From: Bradysia coprophila | Lineage: Eukaryota > Arthropoda > Insecta > Diptera > Sciaridae | Reading direction: 5' to 3' | Length of the DNA stretch: 64,000 nucleotides | Assembly: GCF_014529535.1 (NCBI RefSeq) | Contig: NW_023503423.1 | Coordinates: 5,256,473 to 5,320,472 of the forward strand | Shown here: piece by piece, positions 12,201 to 20,673 of the stretch | How the letters are laid out: each line of letters starts with the position of its first letter | Numbering within the stretch: position 1 is the first letter of the stretch | Notes under the pieces: generated by a model | Told to the model about the DNA's origin: nothing | Seen by the model: the letters and a program-made list of their open reading frames with translations, nothing else | Databases searched by the model: none | Program-made: the position numbers and the translations under genes

Positions 12201-13005
12201 CATTTTCGACCTATATAAGGGGTTTGTATTCTTTCTGAGTTTTTCAAAAAGTTGTGTTTTTCTGTTTTCTTTTGAGCTGGCTTGTTTTAGATCGACTATG
12301 TCGTATTTAGAAAGCGGCTCTGTTTCAATGAAACTACTTTTTTTAACTGCTCTGTAGGAGGTGTTAACGTTCAGTATCCGTATTAAAGGATTTGATGATG
12401 ATACAATTGTTCGTGGTACCAAAACACCCTCTTCAATTTCTTGGTCTAATACCAGTACATCTCCTACAGAAGATAATTTAATTGAACGAACTACTTCACT
12501 ACGCGCTGGTAAAACCATCACATCATCTTCAGGGCCTTCCAGTAGTGGAATTGGTAGAATGTAGCCATTCAAATTAATATTAAGAGTCATCTTATTCAGG
12601 TCAATGCTACATTTGTAAAAATGAAGGAAATCCTTCCCAATAATCCCATCTGAAGGGATGTCGAAATCATCTGGCACTACATGGAGTAATGCTGGCACAA
12701 TTTCGTTATCAACATAAAAATCAACGCATATCGTTCCTAAGGATAATATTATTTCATTAGTAAATCCTTTAATGCTGATTATATCATTTACATTCATACG
12801 CTTAGCCACGTTAAAATAATTTTTTATCGAAGAAATTTTTATAAGAGAAATTCCGGCTTGAGTATCAACTAACATTGTGGAGCCTTCGTAATTTAATTTA
12901 GAAAATAAGATGACGAAATCGGAAAAATTTGAATTAAGAGAATACACTGTTTTCAATTTGTTATTGCCAGTCGTTGAGGGACTATTTCCTGGCTTTCCCC
13001 CCCCC
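9279..13005 (-). CDS. pol: pol of the LTR element: protease, RT, RNase H, integrase (one in-frame stop)
   Basis: One continuous frame of about 1,240 codons, interrupted only by a TAA at 12099-12101 just before the reverse transcriptase. The aspartic protease motif is D-T-Q-A at 12855-12866, where most relatives have D-T-G-A. RT follows with YIDD at 11619-11630. RNase H has its Asp/Glu set (TVDAS, KELAAIH, VKSDHKPL). Integrase has an HHCC finger (HPIFGGHSG and CSKC) and a D,D-35-E triad in VIVDTAGP, LSDKGTEY and ETVGSIERSH. It replicates the element in virus-like particles and inserts the cDNA. The frame lies +1 relative to gag, with the switch most likely at the G10 run (12997-13006 on the plus strand). 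The stop predicts that this copy cannot make full Pol without readthrough or trans help. Confidence 0.92.
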
Positions 13006-14247
13006 CAGTCCCCATTGGGGGGCTTCCTCGTTTCCCAAATATCTGACAGGATAACTAGAATTATTAAAATTGTTAGAGCGGTACCCTCTATTAGAGGTGC
13101 CTCTACTTCTACCATTATATCTATTATTTCTCCGGTAATAGTTATTATTAGAATTGTCATTCCTGTTCGAATTGTAGAACGTCTGAGAATTTACTTGATC
13201 GCCACGATTGTTACCTCGAGAATATCCATTACCTCGATTTCTACCACGGCCTCTATAATTATTAGGATTTCCTCGTTGAGCCCTGTATGAAAGAACTTGT
13301 TTCTCTTGTCGTTGAGAACTTATTTCACAAATAAACTTAGAAACAACCTCCTTATGATCGGTAAACGGAGTAGATGCTAACACTGACTTAATCAAATCGG
13401 ATTTAGCGTTCAAGCGGCAGACTTCTACTGTTTTATCAACAGTCATAATTTCAGCTCTTTCTGGGGGTATTCCCTCTAAAATGAGTGCTCTGCGAAAACG
13501 TTCTGCTAATTCATTAGATTTGTCACAAAAGTTTTGTACAGGCGTACGATCTAATCTCAATGCATGAAATTTTCCTTCAACTACTTTTGAGCTCTCTGGT
13601 TTAACTACTGCTTTCACTGCGTCTATAATTTCATTCACAGTTCCCGGTGTACCCACTATTCCATCTCGAACAGTTCCTATCAATTTAGTAAGCGCAAATT
13701 CAATCAAGATCTCCTTCAAAGCATCAGACTTTGCCATTTTGTTCAACAAATTCAGAGAGTCCACAAAGCTGTTAAGTGACAATGGATCTCCATCGTAAGG
13801 TTTGTTTATGGTAGACCCACATAATTTGAGAAAATTTTCTTCGGCAGACATCTTGTGACTGTAATCTGGTCCAGACTCGTTAGTTTGATTTGGATCAGAT
13901 CTTGAATTGGGATTAGAATTAATTTGCCTTTTGAGCTCAGACTCTACTAGTAATTGATTGTATGTAATTGTATTTGGATCAGCAATTACATTCAACACTT
14001 TAAAGCAATCTATCAACTTGTTTTTATTAGTCTCAAATTTCTCAAGCAACGTATCTTGGTCTTTTTCGGAAAACTTGTTCCAATGGTCAATATAGAATTG
14101 AACTATTTTGTTAAATGTAGTGATAATGTCAATCCTAGCGTCTTCTAACGTTGTTTCTTGTTTTGGTACTTCCTCTTTTAATATTCTTTTCGTTGCTCTT
14201 AAGAAATCTTCTTTCAATAATCTGTAAAATTTTATTAAGTCATCCAT
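12982..14247 (-). CDS. gag: gag of the LTR element
   Basis: 421 residues from the ATG at 14247 (TTAATGGATGAC); the open frame extends three codons upstream without another ATG. The first two thirds are a helical capsid-like region. The last 90 residues are Arg/Gly/Asn-rich (RGRGRNRGNGYSRGN and similar) and serve as the basic nucleic-acid-binding tail. There is no CCHC zinc knuckle, which fits mdg1-type Gag. The frame ends just after a run of ten G residues and overlaps the start of the pol frame. It forms the cytoplasmic particle that packages the element RNA. Confidence 0.88.
   Translation of the reverse strand: MDDLIKFYRLLKEDFLRATKRILKEEVPKQETTLEDARIDIITTFNKIVQFYIDHWNKFSEKDQDTLLEKFETNKNKLIDCFKVLNVIADPNTITYNQLLVESELKRQINSNPNSRSDPNQTNESGPDYSHKMSAEENFLKLCGSTINKPYDGDPLSLNSFVDSLNLLNKMAKSDALKEILIEFALTKLIGTVRDGIVGTPGTVNEIIDAVKAVVKPESSKVVEGKFHALRLDRTPVQNFCDKSNELAERFRRALILEGIPPERAEIMTVDKTVEVCRLNAKSDLIKSVLASTPFTDHKEVVSKFICEISSQRQEKQVLSYRAQRGNPNNYRGRGRNRGNGYSRGNNRGDQVNSQTFYNSNRNDNSNNNYYRRNNRYNGRSRGTSNRGYRSNNFNNSSYPVRYLGNEEAPQWGLGGGKARK
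12997..13006 (-). promoter_or_regulatory. Candidate gag-pol frameshift site (G10 AAA)
   Basis: Ten consecutive C on the plus strand (G10 in the RNA) followed by AAAGCC sit where the gag and pol frames overlap. Reading pol after gag needs a +1 (or -2) shift here. With nine G residues the two frames would be fused. Either programmed shifting or a homopolymer length error or polymorphism would explain it. Confidence 0.5.
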
Positions 14248-14299
14248 TAAAATCAATAAAAAGTTCCATATTCAATATTTAATCCCGAAATAAAATTTA

Positions 14300-14830
14300 C
14301 AAAAGAATTATCAGACTCATCAAAATTCGGCGGAAACTCATTTCAAATTGTTTATTTTATTTTACTTGGGTTTTTTTTTTTTTCTTCTTACCAAATTGAC
14401 AAAATATTTGTTTAATTGACAAAATATTTAATAACTTTCGATTAATTTATTTATTAAAAGAATTCACAACGTCATCAAAAATTAACTGAAATTCATTTTA
14501 AATTGGATATGTTCTTTTTCTTTGTTTTATTTTCTTTTCTTTTTTTTTCTTTTTTTATTTTATTTTTTATTTTTACTAAATTGACAGAATATTTGTGTAA
14601 TTGACAAAATATTTGATAACTTTCAATTAATTCATTTATTAAAAATTTTAAATTCAAAAGAATTCTTTACCTCAGCAATATGCAACGGACATTCATTTTA
14701 AATTGTTTTATTTTATTTTCACTGAGTTGACACAAAAATTTATTTTCTTTGGAATTAACAAACATTTTATATTATTTTTTTTTTCTTTCTTGTCACGTTG
14801 GCAAAATATTTTTCATAATTAACTTGTAGC
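14300..14830 (-). repeat. Imperfect tandem repeats in the retrotransposon leader
   Basis: Three diverged copies (near 14315, 14473 and 14671) share CTCATTTYAAATTG followed by a T-rich stretch and ATTGACAAAATATTTG. Period is about 160-200 bp. This is the untranslated, AT-rich leader between the small ORFs and gag. Confidence 0.6.
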
Positions 14831-14979
14831 TGAATAACTTGCAATATATTTCTACTATGTGAACTGTTACGTTTTTGAACTGATTGAAATTTCGCGAAAT
14901 ATGGCGAGTAAATATTTTATATAAAAATTTTCCTTCGATCAATTAAAAAAAATGTTTAAGTGTAACTCACCAACTATAG

Positions 14980-15129
14980 TCAATTTGTATTTTTATTTTT
15001 CTTTGTAATGATATTGACTATTACCACCAGTACAGCAGCTATAAAAAAGAATGCTAAAGTGTAGATGACGATGGAAATCATGCATTCTTGTATTTCTTTT
15101 AACACGTTGCTATTTGGTTCGGTTTCCAT
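14980..15129 (-). CDS. Small single-pass membrane protein ORF in the LTR-element leader (49 aa)
   Basis: 49 codons from ATG 15129 to TGA 14980. A polar N-terminus (METEPNSN, residues 1-15) precedes a hydrophobic segment at about residues 17-41 (MISIVIYTLAFFFIAAVLVV) and a short Lys/Asn-rich tail (TKKNKNTN). It has the same layout as the neighbouring 80-aa ORF. It lies in the leader upstream of gag, in a region otherwise dense in stops. I do not recognise a family. mdg1/412 elements are known to carry small ORFs before gag, but a membrane nature is my reading of this sequence. Confidence 0.6.
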   Translation of the reverse strand: METEPNSNVLKEIQECMISIVIYTLAFFFIAAVLVVIVNIITKKNKNTN

Positions 15130-15255
15130 GACGTACTCTGTTCACTGTCTTTCACAAATAATTGTTCCAAACGGCTTTCTTAGTACTCTTGTTCCATGAC
15201 ATACTCTGTTCACTGTCTTTCACAAATAATTGTTCCAAACGGCTTTCTTAATTCT
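15126..15255 (-). repeat. 68-bp direct tandem duplication in the leader
   Basis: Two copies start at 15126 and 15194, about 95% identical over some 57 bp (CCATGACRTACTCTGTTCAC and following). The first contains the start codon of the 49-aa ORF. The second also has an ATG but stops after five codons, giving a mini-ORF just upstream of it. Confidence 0.8.
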
Positions 15256-15421
15256 TATTTTCAGTGTATATATTTTTGTTAAATTGTTTTTAGTTCAAAA
15301 AAAATAGAAAATATTGAAAATTTTTGTTATACTTTATGACACTTTGGTTCAAGTTTCTCATAAATTGATTTTCTCTTTGTTTCACAACAACTGCACTCTT
15401 TTTTTTTTCGTTATTCGTACA

Positions 15422-15664
15422 TCAAACACTTGATAAGTTGATTCTACTCTTGGCTCTTTCTTTTCTTTGTATGTTCTTTTTGTTCATTACGTATAATTTT
15501 ATTAGTAAGTTAACTACTAAAATAACTGCGACAATTATTAAGATACCTATAACTGTTGACGAATGACTTTCTAATGTCTCATTTATTGTTATGCTATTAG
15601 AATTCGCGTTTGAAAAATCACCGCTAGCATCGGTGTTTTGTGGTTTTGAATCTGTCGTTCCCAT
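15422..15664 (-). CDS. Small membrane protein ORF at the 5' end of the LTR element (80 aa)
   Basis: 80 codons from ATG 15664; the frame opens upstream only with non-ATG codons. It starts MGTTDSK, which fits the N-myristoylation pattern (Gly2, Ser6). A Ser/Asn-rich region (residues 8-38) leads to a strong hydrophobic segment at about 41-63 (VIGILIIVAVILVVNLLIKL), then a basic tail (NKKNIQRKERAKSR). This is the layout of a single-pass membrane anchor with a cytosolic basic tail. It is the first ORF after the PBS, so it would be read first on the genomic RNA. No homologue is recognised. It could be an accessory factor for membrane targeting of Gag, which is inference. Confidence 0.65.
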   Translation of the reverse strand: MGTTDSKPQNTDASGDFSNANSNSITINETLESHSSTVIGILIIVAVILVVNLLIKLYVMNKKNIQRKERAKSRINLSSV

Positions 15665-15756
15665 TTTATTTTTTAAAGTCAATAATTAATTGAAATTTTT
15701 TTTTTTTTGAACTGAACTTTAGTTATTTGATCACTTTTATTATTCGTGTTATCGAA

Positions 15757-15775
15757 CTTCTGTACTCGGTCGCCA
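15757..15775 (-). promoter_or_regulatory. tRNA primer binding site
   Basis: Directly after the 5' LTR, with no gap, the minus strand reads TGGCGACCGAGTACAGAAG. TGG is the complement of a tRNA CCA end. TGGCGACCG matches what I recall of the tRNA-Arg primer site in mdg1/412. The tRNA identity needs a comparison with tRNA 3' ends of the host. Confidence 0.8.
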
Positions 15776-15935
15776 TATTAAGTAAAACAACCGAACTCTT
15801 TAGTGGTTTGCCAAAGACTAATTTTATTCAAGACAATTAATAAATTAAAAGTACAGTCTCCCCACTCTCTCTACATGCATATAATAACTGTGTACTGTAT
15901 AATGTAATTGCCTAAATGTAGACAATTACATTACA
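15776..15935 (-). repeat. 5' LTR of the retrotransposon
   Basis: 160 bp, read as identical to the 3' LTR at 8849-9008. It is followed on the plus strand by the second GACC duplication at 15936-15939. It would supply the promoter for the element RNA. Confidence 0.93.
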
Positions 15936-15939
15936 GACC

Positions 15940-16080
15940 AGTTAATTATAACTTGCCTTAGGGTATTTGTCATTGCATTTTTACATACAATATTTTGACA
16001 TATCCCCCAAGGCAAGTTAAAATAACTTTTCCGAATATATTTACTTCTCTTTCATCATAACAGTCTATGAACACCAAACC
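15940..16080. repeat. Inverted repeat and dispersed repeat fragment
   Basis: AATTATAACTTGCCTTAGGG (from 15945) pairs with CCCCAAGGCAAGTTAAAATAA (to 16026), a palindrome with a spacer of about 35 bp. The right arm and following TTCTCTTTCATCATAA recur near 27990-28075 and, in part, 8700-8750. It looks like a degraded MITE. Confidence 0.5.
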
Positions 16081-16324
16081 ATCGAAAGTGTTGTAATCTG
16101 GCCAAATTGAACTGTGAGGTTAGATTCTTTACGGGCGATTTTGTTTGTGAAGAATTAATCGGACAGTGAAAGCTGACATTTACTATGTCAATTGGTTTTA
16201 GTTTTTGGTATTGATCGAAATAATCACGTTTCGATCGATAGATGTGTGTTTATGGCAATGAACGATGTCAAAATATTGCTACGTTAACTCAAAGCGTTCA
16301 ATGAGAGTCGAAAAATAGTATATT

Positions 16325-16480
16325 ACTATACGAGGAAAGGAATTTGATATTTCGTATCCAGATGAGTAAAAGTACCTCGGGCTAAAGCCCTCGGGCCCTT
16401 TCAGTGTCCGAGGGCTTTAGCCCGAGGTACTTTTACTCATTGTGATACGAAATATCAGATTATTTCCCGAGTGTAGTATG
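16325..16480. mobile_element. Palindromic MITE with a perfect 33-bp hairpin
   Basis: 16362-16394 and 16408-16440 are perfect reverse complements (GAGTAAAAGTACCTCGGGCT and following) with a 13-bp loop. Arms continue imperfectly outward through GATATTTCGTATC and its complement. The GC-rich core (CCTCGGGCTAAAGCCCTCGG) is itself partly self-complementary. Confidence 0.75.
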
Positions 16481-16745
16481 GCGTTTTCCTTTACGAAGAA
16501 GGGAAAGACATTTCCCTAGGGACGGAAAGCCCATTTTCCCTCCCTAGTAAAGCAAAAAGAATTTCGGTAAGAGCTCTTAAACAGTCAATTAAGCGATAAA
16601 TCCGTCTTTTAGCTTTAAAGGGACGTCATAGCCTGTAACTTCGTCAAAAGCTTACCTGCAACCTGCAACGCACTTCAAGCATGAGTGCATGGATAGTGCA
16701 TCGAACACTGTAAAAAACTCTGGAAAATTGTTTCATACAAATTAG

Positions 16746-16945
16746 CAATGAAAGTACAAACCAGGTATGGTCTGTTCCCATGAGAGGTGAGTTATATAAA
16801 CTAATTTGCAATGAACGTCAACACAAGGTATGGTCGAATGTCAAACTTTGTATGTAGCCTCTCATGAGAGGTGAGTTTGTTTATATGAAATCGCTATGTC
16901 CTCCGGTTTGTATGAACAGACCATACCTGGTTTATACTTTCATTG
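16746..16945. mobile_element. MITE, CAATGAAAGT family copy C
   Basis: It begins CAATGAAAGTACAAACCAGG and ends with the complement CTGGTTTATACTTTCATTG. A second internal start (CAATGAACGTC at 16808) and repeated ATGAGAGGTGAGTT blocks suggest one copy nested in another. It shares ends with the elements at 27.3 and 27.6 kb. Confidence 0.65.
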
Positions 16946-17248
16946 ATTTAAATTAGAACACAGAAGCGATCCGACACTATCATTTAATATGCCAAATATT
17001 TTCACCGGCGCACATGTTTTGCTGCTGAACAGTGCAGCCAACCTGAAAACCATCGAAACATTTTCTATTCAGCTGATAAGTGAAAAGAGTTTTTTGTTAC
17101 AAAAACAATAAGATTTTGATAGTAATAGTGATAGCAGTGAGTAATCTCTATACACTCATCTTAGCATAAATTTGCAATCGTCGTGTAGTTAAGTTAATTA
17201 AACCACCAATCAAAACGAAACGAACTCAACGTAAAAAACGTATTAATC

Positions 17249-17995
17249 ATGTCAAGTCATCAGTACATTTCCAATCCGTCCGATCTATTCGAAGATGACA
17301 TTGACGACGAAACATTCCTCAAAAACAGCAGACAAAACAATCATCCATCGGATCCGTATGCCAATCAGGCGCAATTGTTCGAGCAACGTAAAAAGGAGAT
17401 CGAAGAACGCACACTGGCATCGTCACATCGCAGTCTGGGATTGTTGCACGAAACTGAGCAGGTGGGCGTAGCTACTGCCGAAGAATTAGCGAAACAAAGG
17501 GAGCAATTAGAAAATACCAGCAAGCAATTGGATGACATCAATTCGACGTTACGTTTCAGCCAAAAGCATCTGAATGGATTGAAAAGTGTGTTCGGTGGCT
17601 TGAAAAACTATTTGTCTGGCCAAAAGAATATGGAACCAGCACCGAGCAGCGGCAGAACAAATAGTTTGGCGAAAATAAACGAAATTCCAACGGCCAAGGA
17701 GAAACCATCGTATGACTCACATCCAGTTGCACGTTTACGCGGTCACGATAGTGATGGATATGGATATGGACAGCAGACGACCAGTAAATCGTCTAGCTTC
17801 CAGGATCAACTGGACAGAAATCTGGACGATATGGGGTCGAGTCTGTCGCGGTTGAAAGGGTTGGCCATTGATTTGCATGGGGAAATTGAGGAGCAGAATG
17901 ATCTTATCGACAACATTTCGTATAAGGTGGAGGATGTTGATCTGAAAATCGGTCGCCAGAACAGGGACATGAACAAGTTGTTGGGGAAGAAGTGA
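17249..17995 (+). CDS. SNAP29: SNAP-29 family Qb,Qc-SNARE (usnp orthologue)
   Basis: Single exon, 248 residues, close to human SNAP29 (258). The acidic N-terminus (NPSDLFEDDIDDETFL) sits where SNAP29 has its NPF motif, but here NPF is NPS. The first SNARE helix covers about residues 50-118 (heptads through ATAEELAKQREQLENTSKQL). The second covers about 183-246 (LDRNLDDMGSSLSRLKGLAI), with a Gln in the expected central layer of each. There is no cysteine in the whole protein, so no palmitoylation cluster as in SNAP-25, and no membrane segment, as expected for SNAP29. It joins syntaxin and R-SNAREs in endosomal, Golgi and autophagosome-lysosome fusion. Start ATCATGTC at 17249 is the first ATG of the frame. 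Its upstream region holds only repeats. Confidence 0.93.
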   Translation: MSSHQYISNPSDLFEDDIDDETFLKNSRQNNHPSDPYANQAQLFEQRKKEIEERTLASSHRSLGLLHETEQVGVATAEELAKQREQLENTSKQLDDINSTLRFSQKHLNGLKSVFGGLKNYLSGQKNMEPAPSSGRTNSLAKINEIPTAKEKPSYDSHPVARLRGHDSDGYGYGQQTTSKSSSFQDQLDRNLDDMGSSLSRLKGLAIDLHGEIEEQNDLIDNISYKVEDVDLKIGRQNRDMNKLLGKK

Positions 17996-18097
17996 ATTCG
18001 TCGACAAATTAGAGCTAAATTATTGATATCGAATATTATATTGAATGAACTTTAACTGGAAAAAAGAATTTAGTTTACATTTAACAGATACACATTC

Positions 18098-18622
18098 CTA
18101 GAAGGAGATGCATTCGGAGGGAATGCTTCCGTATGTGGAGTAAAGATCTTCCGAAAAAAATTTCGAGCTTTGATGTTCGTTACTAAGAGAATCGTTGCGG
18201 TAAATATACTCGAAAATGTCAATTATTGTCTTATTGCTCACATCACTCCTAGCCCTTTCCGTTATTCCATTTGGTCTGCCAACACCAAAATCATCACGCA
18301 ATTCTCCGCAGCCCGATTCGCGAATCTATTTATAGTCTTTGCTTCGTTGCACGATCATGTTTGCAAGGTCCTTGTTGATTGACCACCACCAGTCTCGTGT
18401 CTGAGCAACAATAAAGTTATGTGGTTTGTGTCCCTGCATTTTGAATGCATTGGGCACGTCATAGCTTTCCAACCGTACGTTTAGAAGCGGATCATTGGGA
18501 TCGATTTATTTCCTCATTTCTGACAGCAGATCCGACGCTGTCATTTCGTGATAAACTGACGGATCGGATGCGTCCGGAATGAAACACAATTTCGATCTCC
18601 ATTTCGATTCCGTTGCTCCCAT
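18098..18622 (-). pseudogene. Broken single-exon ORF (two in-frame stops), family unknown
   Basis: One 175-codon frame with no frameshift runs from ATG 18622 to the stop at 18098, interrupted by TAA at 18506-18508 and TAG at 18326-18328. The peptide between stops looks like real protein (LNVRLESYDVPNAFKMQGHK, TRDWWWSINKD), with normal amino-acid composition. It starts MGATESKW, so the ancestral protein may have been N-myristoylated. It lies 100 bp past the SNAP29 stop on the opposite strand. I do not recognise the family. It is most simply a decayed paralogue or retrocopy; assembly errors at both stops are less likely. Confidence 0.5.
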
Positions 18623-18805
18623 ATTACTTACAAACCACTTTCCTGCGAGTAAAACCAGTTAAAATTGAATAAAACAAAAAATAATGAAATTTCATCACGC
18701 ACAGGATCTTCGCGTATAGGGTGGAGTTCGTAGATTAGTTAGATGACAAAATAATATTTACGAGTTTGCGCATACACTCGCCGGGCATAAAATCATGAAA
18801 CAAAA

Positions 18806-18932
18806 CAACGCACTTCAAGCATGAGTGAGTGGTACTCTAAATATGATGCTGAAACTTGACAGTGTGTCACACAACTGTAAGCACTCTATTTCGCAGCTGT
18901 CGATTATGATCACTTTTGCTTGAAGTGCGTTG
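18806..18932. mobile_element. 127-bp hAT-like MITE
   Basis: Perfect 16-bp terminal inverted repeats CAACGCACTTCAAGCA (18806-18821 and 18917-18932), flanked by AACAAAA on both sides (18799-18805 and 18933-18939). Termini fit the hAT C-A-R-N-G pattern. A single end of the same family (CAACGCACTTCAAGCATGAG) occurs at about 16669. Confidence 0.8.
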
Positions 18933-19132
18933 AACAAAAACACATGGGAGATCAATTTTAAGTTTAACACACTGACTTCAAAGCTTGCGAAAATTATTTA
19001 AATTCGCGGAGATGCTTTCTGTGAACGAGAGTTCATTTTGGCTCTTGCGTAATTCGAGAGTAGATGAATTTCGAAGCATTGGCCAATATTTTTGAATGAG
19101 AAGTTCATCAACTGTTTAAAATTTGAAAATGT

Positions 19133-20660
19133 TATGAGTCATATAGCCAAATCTTCAAGCGATTTTTTTAACTTTGGGAACAAGCGGTCTCCGATTTTAA
19201 TGAATGATAGCTCGTTGGATTGGTCTTTCAATTCTGGGAAACACGTGTCTCTTTCACTTTTTCTGAAAAAAATTTGATTTCTGTGAAGTAAAGACATGTT
19301 AGAGGGTTCCAAAAACAGTTTTTCGGCATTAACTCAAGACAGGCATGAGCGCCGACGGAGAAACCTCGGCGGCAGCTAGCCGAAAAAAATTTCTCGGCGG
19401 CGGCGAAAAAGTCGGCTTGAGCCGGCTTAAAACGGCTCGGCTGGAGGTTCCTTTTAACTTTTTTTCAAAATAAAAACATTTAGATAAATTCATGGAAAAT
19501 GAACTAGTAAGCAGGAAAATGAAATTGTACGGAAAGCGAAAATGTAGGTAGATTAGGTTGTTCAAAGTGCAAGTGGAACTGGTCTTGTTACAAGCAAGTC
19601 TCTAAGTCTAAGGTTCACTAACACGTCAAGTTTTATTGCCTCAAAACTTGAACTAAATGGAAAATCATGCTCCGGTACACTCATTTAACTCATTAAGAAA
19701 ATGGTTTTCGATAAGAAATCGAAAGCTCACGAAAATCAAGTAAAAATTGAAAAGAAAAAAAAAATCGAGAAAATTCGCAAAGATCGATAAAGTGAATTTG
19801 TGAATTAACTGATTGTGCGCCTTCGGCTCGTTCCGCAAAGGTCATACTTGCCAAAACAACAAACTTAGAAGCGAGGACGTAATATACCATTCTGGAAAAT
19901 TCATGAAAATTCAAGAAAATTTTCAAAATTTTCTTAATTTTGTAAAAAAAAATCAAAAAGTACTTGAGCTGCTTAGGATCAACAGGAATCTCGGTTTTCA
20001 AAATTATTTCACCCATTCACCTTTCGAAATCTTTATTTCATTTTCCAGCCGTTTCAAGCCGGCTTGAGCCGTGTTTTTGGCACCGGCTCGGCTGCGGCGC
20101 GGCTTGCTCAAAAATGGCCGGCGGCGGCTTGATCGGCGGCTTATTTTCGGCGGCGCTCATGCCTGACTCAAGAAAAAATTATTTTAAATTGTTGTAATGT
20201 TGTACGAATGTCGGCCTTGGAAAGATCTGCAGGTAGAGTATACGCACTGCTTGGTGCGAGTACATCCACGAGTTATGACTAAAAATATAGTGAATGTTCG
20301 GAGAGTCCGGATTCTCTGCAGCTTCGTTGTTCCACGGAACTGAGTATGGGGTGTTGTAGCTGGCCTCACCCACTATCGTTGCACATAAATGAACCCAGTA
20401 CTTTTGTGCTGCAAGCCCACAGAAGTCTTGGAAAAAAAGTTGGTGCCAAAATGCAGATTTTCTCCTTCTTTCTGAGGGCTCTACAGCTGGAACAGCATCT
20501 TGAGAGTTTTTGACAGAAAATAATTTTTTTTTAGAAAAAGTGAAAGATACGTGTTTCTTAGAATTGAAAGACGAATCCAACGAGCTATCACTCATTAAAA
20601 TCGGAGACCGCTTGTTCCCCAATCGCCTGAAGTCTTGGCGATATGACTCTTTATTATGAG
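19133..20660. repeat. Inverted duplication flanking a nested hAT-like element
   Basis: 19133-19286 and 20506-20660 are about 85% identical reverse complements. Both include GGGAACAAGCGGTCTCCGAT and CACTTTTTCT blocks, and both arms encode a similar short peptide (NKRSPILM, DSSLD). The minus-strand 164-codon frame at 20179-20673 runs through the right arm and its flank and is not recognised as a gene. Confidence 0.65.
19340..20165. mobile_element. hAT-like non-autonomous element with GC-rich ends (826 bp)
   Basis: Terminal inverted repeats begin CAGGCATGAGCGCCG. The 8-bp target duplication ACTCAAGA is perfect (19332-19339 and 20166-20173). About 100 bp at each end are GC-rich and full of CGGCTTGAGCCGGC-type small palindromes, whereas the core is AT-rich like the host. 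No transposase frame is present. It sits inside the spacer of the larger inverted duplication, so it inserted later. Confidence 0.85.
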
Positions 20661-20673
20661 AAATTACAATCAA

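Larger units (their letters stand above)
8849..15935 (-). mobile_element. Ty3/Gypsy LTR retrotransposon, mdg1/412-like, full length
   Basis: Complete 7,087-bp element in minus orientation, with two LTRs of 160 bp that I read as identical, flanked by GACC duplications. Order from its 5' end: LTR (15776-15935), PBS (15757-15775), two small membrane-protein ORFs, AT-rich leader repeats, gag, pol (protease, reverse transcriptase, RNase H, integrase), PPT (9009-9021), LTR (8849-9008). No env-like ORF follows pol. Placement near mdg1/412 rests on the PBS (TGGCGACCG), the Gag without a CCHC knuckle, and small ORFs before gag, all features I recall for that group. Identical LTRs imply very recent insertion, yet pol carries one in-frame stop. 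Confidence 0.93.

Noticed and set aside
20179..20673. 164-codon minus-strand frame
   Set aside because: It crosses an inverted-duplication arm and has no recognised domain. The opposite arm encodes a related short peptide, so it is better explained as repeat sequence, though a decayed gene cannot be excluded.
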